Below are positions 6,029 through 9,898 of a stretch of 9,898 nt of DNA, piece by piece. A program made the translations under genes and the position numbers. Position 1 is the stretch's first letter; every line of letters starts with the position of its first letter. The stretch is from Solirubrobacterales bacterium 70-9. Its GTDB lineage: Bacteria; Actinomycetota; Thermoleophilia; Solirubrobacterales; 70-9. The stretch lies in assembly GCA_001898095.1 (NCBI GenBank), contig MKSH01000080.1:605-10502 (forward strand), read 5' to 3'. The notes under the pieces were generated by a model. It saw only the letters and a program-made list of their open reading frames with translations. It searched no databases and was not told the origin of the DNA.

Positions 6029-8764
6029 ATGGGGGTGGTCGGCGACCAGATGCCCGCCGCCCCCTCGGCGGGGCCGGCGAGCCGACTCGGCGCGCCGGCG
6101 CACCCCCACCCTCCCGGGCTCAGCACGCGGGAGGCCGAACGGCGCCTGGTTCAACACGGCCGCAACGAGGTCACCCGGGAGCGCGGCGAAGGCAGGGGAA
6201 AGCAGCTTGCGCGCCAGTTCCTGCACCCGCTGGCGCTGCTGCTCTGGGCCGCGGCCGCCCTGGCGGTGCCTGCCGGAAACGTGACGCTGGCCGCAGCGAT
6301 CGTCGCGGTCATCGTCCTGAACGCGCTGCTGGCCTTCATGCAGGAGGCCCAGGCGGAGCGCGCGACCGAGGCCTTGAGCCAGCTCTTGCCGCAGCTCGTC
6401 CGGGTGCGGCGTGACGGGGCGGTAAGCGAGGTGGAGGCACCGCTGCTGGTCCCCGGCGACGTGATCCTGCTCGGCGAGGGGGACCGCATCGCCGCCGACG
6501 CCCGCCTGCTCGACGGAGTCGTCGAAGTCGACATGTCGGCGCTCACCGGCGAGCCGCAGCCGGTTGCGCGCGAAGCAGGGGTCGGAGGCGGATCGCAAGC
6601 CGCTCCGTTGCAGGCGCGCGACCTCGTCTTCGCCGGCAGCCTCTGCACCCAGGGGGACGCCGAGGCGGAGGTGACGGCGACCGCGATGCTCACGCAGCTC
6701 GGTCGCATCGCGGCGCTGACCCAGCGGGTCAAAGCCGAGGTCAGCCCGCTGCAGGAACAGGTCAACCGCGCCGCCTGGCTGATCGCGGCGATCGCAGTCG
6801 CCTCGGGGATCCTCTTCTTCTTCGCCGGGATCGGCCTCGCCGGGCTCTCGATCAGTTTCGCCCTGACCGCCGCGATCGGCCTCCTGGTCGGCAACGTGCC
6901 CGAGGGCCTGCTGCCGATCATCACGCTGTCCCTGGCGGGGGCGGTGCGGCGGATGGCGAGGCGACGCGCCCTGGTGAAGCGGCTGACCGCGGTCGAGACG
7001 CTCGGCTCCACCGACGTGATCTGCACCGACAAGACCGGCACCCTGACCGCGGGAAAGATGGCCGCGCGGTTGGTCTGGGCGGCGGGGCAGGAGGTGATGG
7101 TCGGGCCCGGCGGGACGGCGAGCGCCGGAGCGGAACCGTTCGCGGCCCTCGCCCGGAGCGCGGTCCTCTGCAACAACGCGACGCTCCTGTTCGTCGACGG
7201 CCGTCCGCAGAGACACGGCGATCCCAGCGAGAGCGCCCTGCTGGAAGCTGCCCATGCCCTCGGTGCCGAGGTCGAGGACGCCGTCGCCCAGCGCGAACGC
7301 GGCCGGCGCAAGGTGTTCCCCTTCGATCCGCACGTGAAGCGGATGACCACCCTCGATGCCGACCCTGACGGCAACCTCACGTGGCACAGCAAGGGCGCCC
7401 CGCTCGAGCTGCTCGAGCGCTGTGCGAGGGTCGCCACGCCCGAAGGGACCCGGCCGATCGGCGATCACGATCGCGAGGAGATCGAGGCGGCGTTCGGCGC
7501 ATACGCCAAGAGCGGGCTGCGGATGTTCGCCTTTGCGCAACGGGCGGCGGAACCGGACGCCGCCGAGGAGAGCCGCGAGACCGCCGAGTCGGGGTTGACC
7601 TTTCTCGGCCTCGCCGCCCTCGAGGATCCGCTCCGGCCGGAGGTGGCCGACGCCGTCGCGCAATGCCGCGCGGCCAGGATCCGGATCGTCCTCGTCACCG
7701 GCGACGACGGGCTGACGGCGAAGGCGATCGCGCAAGAGGCCGGGATCGTCGGCCCGCACCCGACCGTCGTCTCCGGCGCCGAGATCGAAGCACAGCAGCA
7801 GGACGCGCTCGACGCCTTCCTGGATACGACCGAGGAGCTGATCGTCGCCCGGTCGAACCCGGAGACGAAGCTCCACCTGGTCGACGCGCTGCGGGCCGAG
7901 GGCCACACGGTGGCGATGACCGGCGACGGGGTCAACGACGCACCCGCCCTGCGGCGCGCCGACATCGGTGTCGCGATGGGCGCCTCGGGGACCGACGTGG
8001 CCCGCGAGGCGGCGACGATGGTCCTCACCGACGACAATTTCGCCTCGATCGTCGCGGCGGTCGAAGAGGGACGGACCGTCTACGACAACCTGCGCAAGTT
8101 CATCACCTACATCTTCACCCACGCGCCTGCCGAGTCGATCCCCTTCGCGGTCTTCGTGCTCTCCGGCGGCAGCATCCCGCTGCCGCTGCTGCCGCTTCAG
8201 ATCCTCGCGATCGACCTCGGCACCGACACCGTCCCGGCGCTCGCCCTCGGGCGTGAGCCGGGCGAGCCGGGGATCATGGAGCGGCCGCCGCGACCGCGCA
8301 AGTCGGGGATCATCCAGCGCTCGATGCTGGCCCGCGCCTGGTTGCGGATGGGAGTGATCGAGGCGGTGCTGGCGATGGCCGGCTTCTTCGTCGTCCTCCT
8401 CGCGGCCGGATGGAGCTGGGGCGCTCCGACCGGCGACGGGACGCCGCTCCATCACGCCTACCTGCAGGCGACCACGATGGCCTGGGCCGGGATCGTCGCC
8501 GGCCAGATCGGCGCGGGCTTCGCCTGTCGCACGACCACGGCCTCGCTGCGGCAGATCGGCGTCCTCTCCAACCGCCACCTGCTGCGCGGCGCCGCCTTCG
8601 AGCTCTGCTTCGCCGCCGCGATCATCTACCTGCCGCCCGTGCAGGCGGTCTTCCACACCGCCGGTCTCGAGCTCTGGCAACTCGCGATCCTCGCCTGCTT
8701 TCCGTTCGTCGTCTGGGGCTCGGACGAGCTGCACCGCGCTTGGAGGCGCCGAGGCGATCCGTAG
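6029..8764 (+). CDS. Cation-transporting P2-type ATPase, Na+,K+-ATPase alpha-like
   Basis: A 911-residue membrane cation pump. Motifs in order: N-terminal cation-ATPase domain with GLSTREAERRL at 30-40; TGE at 173-175; transmembrane-4 NVPEGLLP at 289-296; phosphorylated Asp334 in CTDKTGTLT; DPSESALLE at 398-406 and FDPHVKRMT at 432-440 in the nucleotide domain; KGAP at 455-458; TGDD at 557-560; [11 protein letters not shown] at 631-641. Helix 6 reads ILAIDLGTDTVPALALG, with Asp729 and Asp733 matching the ion-binding Asp804 and Asp808 of Na+,K+-ATPase; Glu702 matches Glu779. The helix-5 Ser775/Asn776 pair is replaced by His/Ala, so ion specificity may differ. The C-terminal cation-ATPase domain is complete. 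No beta subunit is nearby. ATG 6029 has GAGGG close upstream; it follows the antiporter by 53 bases. Na+, K+, Ca2+ or H+ are all possible substrates. Confidence 0.93.
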   Translation: MGVVGDQMPAAPSAGPASRLGAPAHPHPPGLSTREAERRLVQHGRNEVTRERGEGRGKQLARQFLHPLALLLWAAAALAVPAGNVTLAAAIVAVIVLNALLAFMQEAQAERATEALSQLLPQLVRVRRDGAVSEVEAPLLVPGDVILLGEGDRIAADARLLDGVVEVDMSALTGEPQPVAREAGVGGGSQAAPLQARDLVFAGSLCTQGDAEAEVTATAMLTQLGRIAALTQRVKAEVSPLQEQVNRAAWLIAAIAVASGILFFFAGIGLAGLSISFALTAAIGLLVGNVPEGLLPIITLSLAGAVRRMARRRALVKRLTAVETLGSTDVICTDKTGTLTAGKMAARLVWAAGQEVMVGPGGTASAGAEPFAALARSAVLCNNATLLFVDGRPQRHGDPSESALLEAAHALGAEVEDAVAQRERGRRKVFPFDPHVKRMTTLDADPDGNLTWHSKGAPLELLERCARVATPEGTRPIGDHDREEIEAAFGAYAKSGLRMFAFAQRAAEPDAAEESRETAESGLTFLGLAALEDPLRPEVADAVAQCRAARIRIVLVTGDDGLTAKAIAQEAGIVGPHPTVVSGAEIEAQQQDALDAFLDTTEELIVARSNPETKLHLVDALRAEGHTVAMTGDGVNDAPALRRADIGVAMGASGTDVAREAATMVLTDDNFASIVAAVEEGRTVYDNLRKFITYIFTHAPAESIPFAVFVLSGGSIPLPLLPLQILAIDLGTDTVPALALGREPGEPGIMERPPRPRKSGIIQRSMLARAWLRMGVIEAVLAMAGFFVVLLAAGWSWGAPTGDGTPLHHAYLQATTMAWAGIVAGQIGAGFACRTTTASLRQIGVLSNRHLLRGAAFELCFAAAIIYLPPVQAVFHTAGLELWQLAILACFPFVVWGSDELHRAWRRRGDP

Positions 8765-8830
8765 ATCGCCGCAAGAAGACGGCGGCAGGCAAGGGGTTCC
8801 GGAGGGCGGCGCGGCTGCGACGATGAGCCG

Positions 8831-9898
8831 ATGTCGGTCGTCGATCCGTCTCCGCGAGCGCACGCAGCGGACGCGGCCGGGATCGGGCTGCCCGCCGCCG
8901 CCCAAGCGACGCCGGAGGCGGTCCTGGGGTCACTCGGAAGCACCGCGAGCGGCCTCTCCAGCGAGGAGGCGAAGGCGCGGCTGTCGCGTTTCGGGCCGAA
9001 CGCCCTGCGCAGTCACGGGGCGCGGCCCTTCGTCGTCCTGCTGCGCCAGCTGCGCAACCCGCTGCTGATCCTGCTGGTCGGCGCGGCTCTGGTCTCGGCC
9101 TTCGTCGGCGAAGCCACCGACGCGCTGATCATCCTCGGGATCATCAGCCTCAGCGTCGGGCTCGGCTTCTTCAACGAGTTCCGCTCCGAGCAGGCGGTCG
9201 AGGCCCTCCACTCGCGCCTGCGCCACCACGCGCTGGCGTTCCGCGACGGTCACGGGATCTCGGTCGACGTCACCGAGCTCGTCCCCGGCGACGTAGTCAA
9301 GCTGACGGTGGGCGACGTCGTGCCCGCCGACCTGCGCCTGCTGGACGCCCCCGGCCTGGAGTGCGACGAGGCCGTCCTGACCGGTGAGTCGATGCCGGCC
9401 GAGAAGGCGGTCGATGCCCTGACGGCGCCGCCGCAGGGCCTTGATCTCCCCTGCTGTGCGTTCATGGGCACGGTGGTGCGAGCCGGCTCGGGCCAGGGTG
9501 TGGTCGTCGCCACGGGCGCCGCCAGCGAGTTCGGGAAGATCGCGATGCAGCTCGGCGGGCACCAGGAGCGGACCGCCTTCCAGCTCGGCCTGCGCAGCTT
9601 CTCGTTCCTGCTCGTCCGGATCACCGCGGTGCTCGCCGGGGCGATCCTGGTCCTCAACCTGGCGCTCGGACGTCCGTTTCTGGAGACGGTGCTCTTCGCC
9701 CTCGCGATCGCCGTCGGACTGACGCCTCAGCTCCTGCCCGCGATCGTCACCGTCAGCCTCTCGACCGGGGCCCGCCGGCTCGCCCGCAGGTCGGTGATCG
9801 TCAAGCGGCTGGTCTCGATCGAGGACCTCGGCAACATCGAGGTCCTCTTCACCGACAAGACCGGGACGCTGACCGAGGGGCGGATCGACTTCGTCGCC
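8831..9898 (+). CDS. MgtA-like P3B-type ATPase, N-terminal part (3' cut by window)
   Basis: The frame is open from ATG 8831 through the last base, giving 356 residues; about 500 or more should follow outside the window. Seen: the cation-ATPase N-terminal domain with GLSSEEAKARLSRFGPNALR at 41-60; paired helices near 77-115; PGDVVKLTVGDVVPAD at 152-167; TGES at 184-187; helix-4 motif GLTPQLLP at 296-303; VKRLVSIEDLGNIEVL before the phosphorylated Asp342 in TDKTGTLT. Family knowledge: GLTPxxLP with a following IVK-L-IEDLG-stretch is characteristic of magnesium-translocating MgtA/MgtB ATPases, which have GLTPEMLP. Here the acidic residue is Gln300. The start has no good Shine-Dalgarno (GGAGGG at 8801-8806 is too far), and no other in-frame start lies just upstream. 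It follows the P2 ATPase by 66 bases, so co-transcription is likely. Mg2+ is the likely but unproven substrate. Confidence 0.87.
   Translation, partial: MSVVDPSPRAHAADAAGIGLPAAAQATPEAVLGSLGSTASGLSSEEAKARLSRFGPNALRSHGARPFVVLLRQLRNPLLILLVGAALVSAFVGEATDALIILGIISLSVGLGFFNEFRSEQAVEALHSRLRHHALAFRDGHGISVDVTELVPGDVVKLTVGDVVPADLRLLDAPGLECDEAVLTGESMPAEKAVDALTAPPQGLDLPCCAFMGTVVRAGSGQGVVVATGAASEFGKIAMQLGGHQERTAFQLGLRSFSFLLVRITAVLAGAILVLNLALGRPFLETVLFALAIAVGLTPQLLPAIVTVSLSTGARRLARRSVIVKRLVSIEDLGNIEVLFTDKTGTLTEGRIDFVA

Noticed and set aside
5999..8905. A 968-codon open frame on the - strand opposite the P2 ATPase (and similar long ones at 306-1760 and 4326-6002)
   Set aside because: The products are Arg/Gly/Asp/Gln-rich without domains, and the + strand carries clear motif-bearing proteins. 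Such antisense frames are expected from GC-biased third codon positions.
8823..9068. ATG 8823 as start of the third ATPase
   Set aside because: It is in another frame and gives an Arg/Ser/Cys-rich shadow; the ATPase motifs are in the frame of ATG 8831.
1..9898. CRISPR arrays, tRNA or rRNA genes, insertion sequences, attachment sites
   Set aside because: I saw no regularly spaced repeats, no tRNA-like or rRNA sequence, and no transposase motifs or terminal inverted repeats.

Overview
The window is very GC-rich and densely coded, with nearly all real genes on the + strand. GC-ending codons dominate, and the high GC produces long meaningless antisense frames. The protein flavours (a short arginine deiminase, a TPC-type heavy-metal ATPase, a Na,K-like ATPase and an MgtA-like ATPase) fit a high-GC bacterium, most likely an actinobacterium-type genome. 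Thermoleophilia-like is only a guess; there is no rRNA or marker gene to place it.

Left part (1-1970): an arginine deiminase (ADI) locus. It holds the 3' end of a YfcC/ArcD-like carrier, then an intact arcA with all catalytic residues, then the remains of arcB (ornithine carbamoyltransferase). arcB keeps a Shine-Dalgarno site, but an ATA stands where the start codon should be. It also has a one-base deletion after the HPTQ motif and loses all homology about 7 codons later. No carbamate kinase (arcC) is present.

Middle part (about 1970-4420): an intact heavy-metal (P1B, TPC-type) ATPase lies directly against the broken arcB end, and the arcB tail is in frame with the ATPase. Downstream, on the - strand, are scrambled pieces of a DUF21/CBS (hemolysin C/CorC-like) membrane protein gene. 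The ATPase is therefore bounded on both sides by gene relics, which suggests insertion, deletion or an assembly join.

Right part (4421-9898): a possible 31-codon leader ORF with a strong SD overlaps the start of an AdiC/ArcD-like amino-acid antiporter. Then come a Na+,K+-ATPase-like P2 ATPase and the first 356 codons of an MgtA-like P3B ATPase, cut by the window end. The gaps are short (53 and 66 bases), so the three may be co-transcribed.

Taken together, the window combines arginine import and deimination (ammonia, and ATP if the pathway is completed elsewhere) with three P-type cation pumps from three different subfamilies. A link through pH, ion or energy homeostasis is an inference. The best-supported unusual signals are the gene relics and the arcB/ATPase junction. 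I do not see convincing evidence for a wholly new system.
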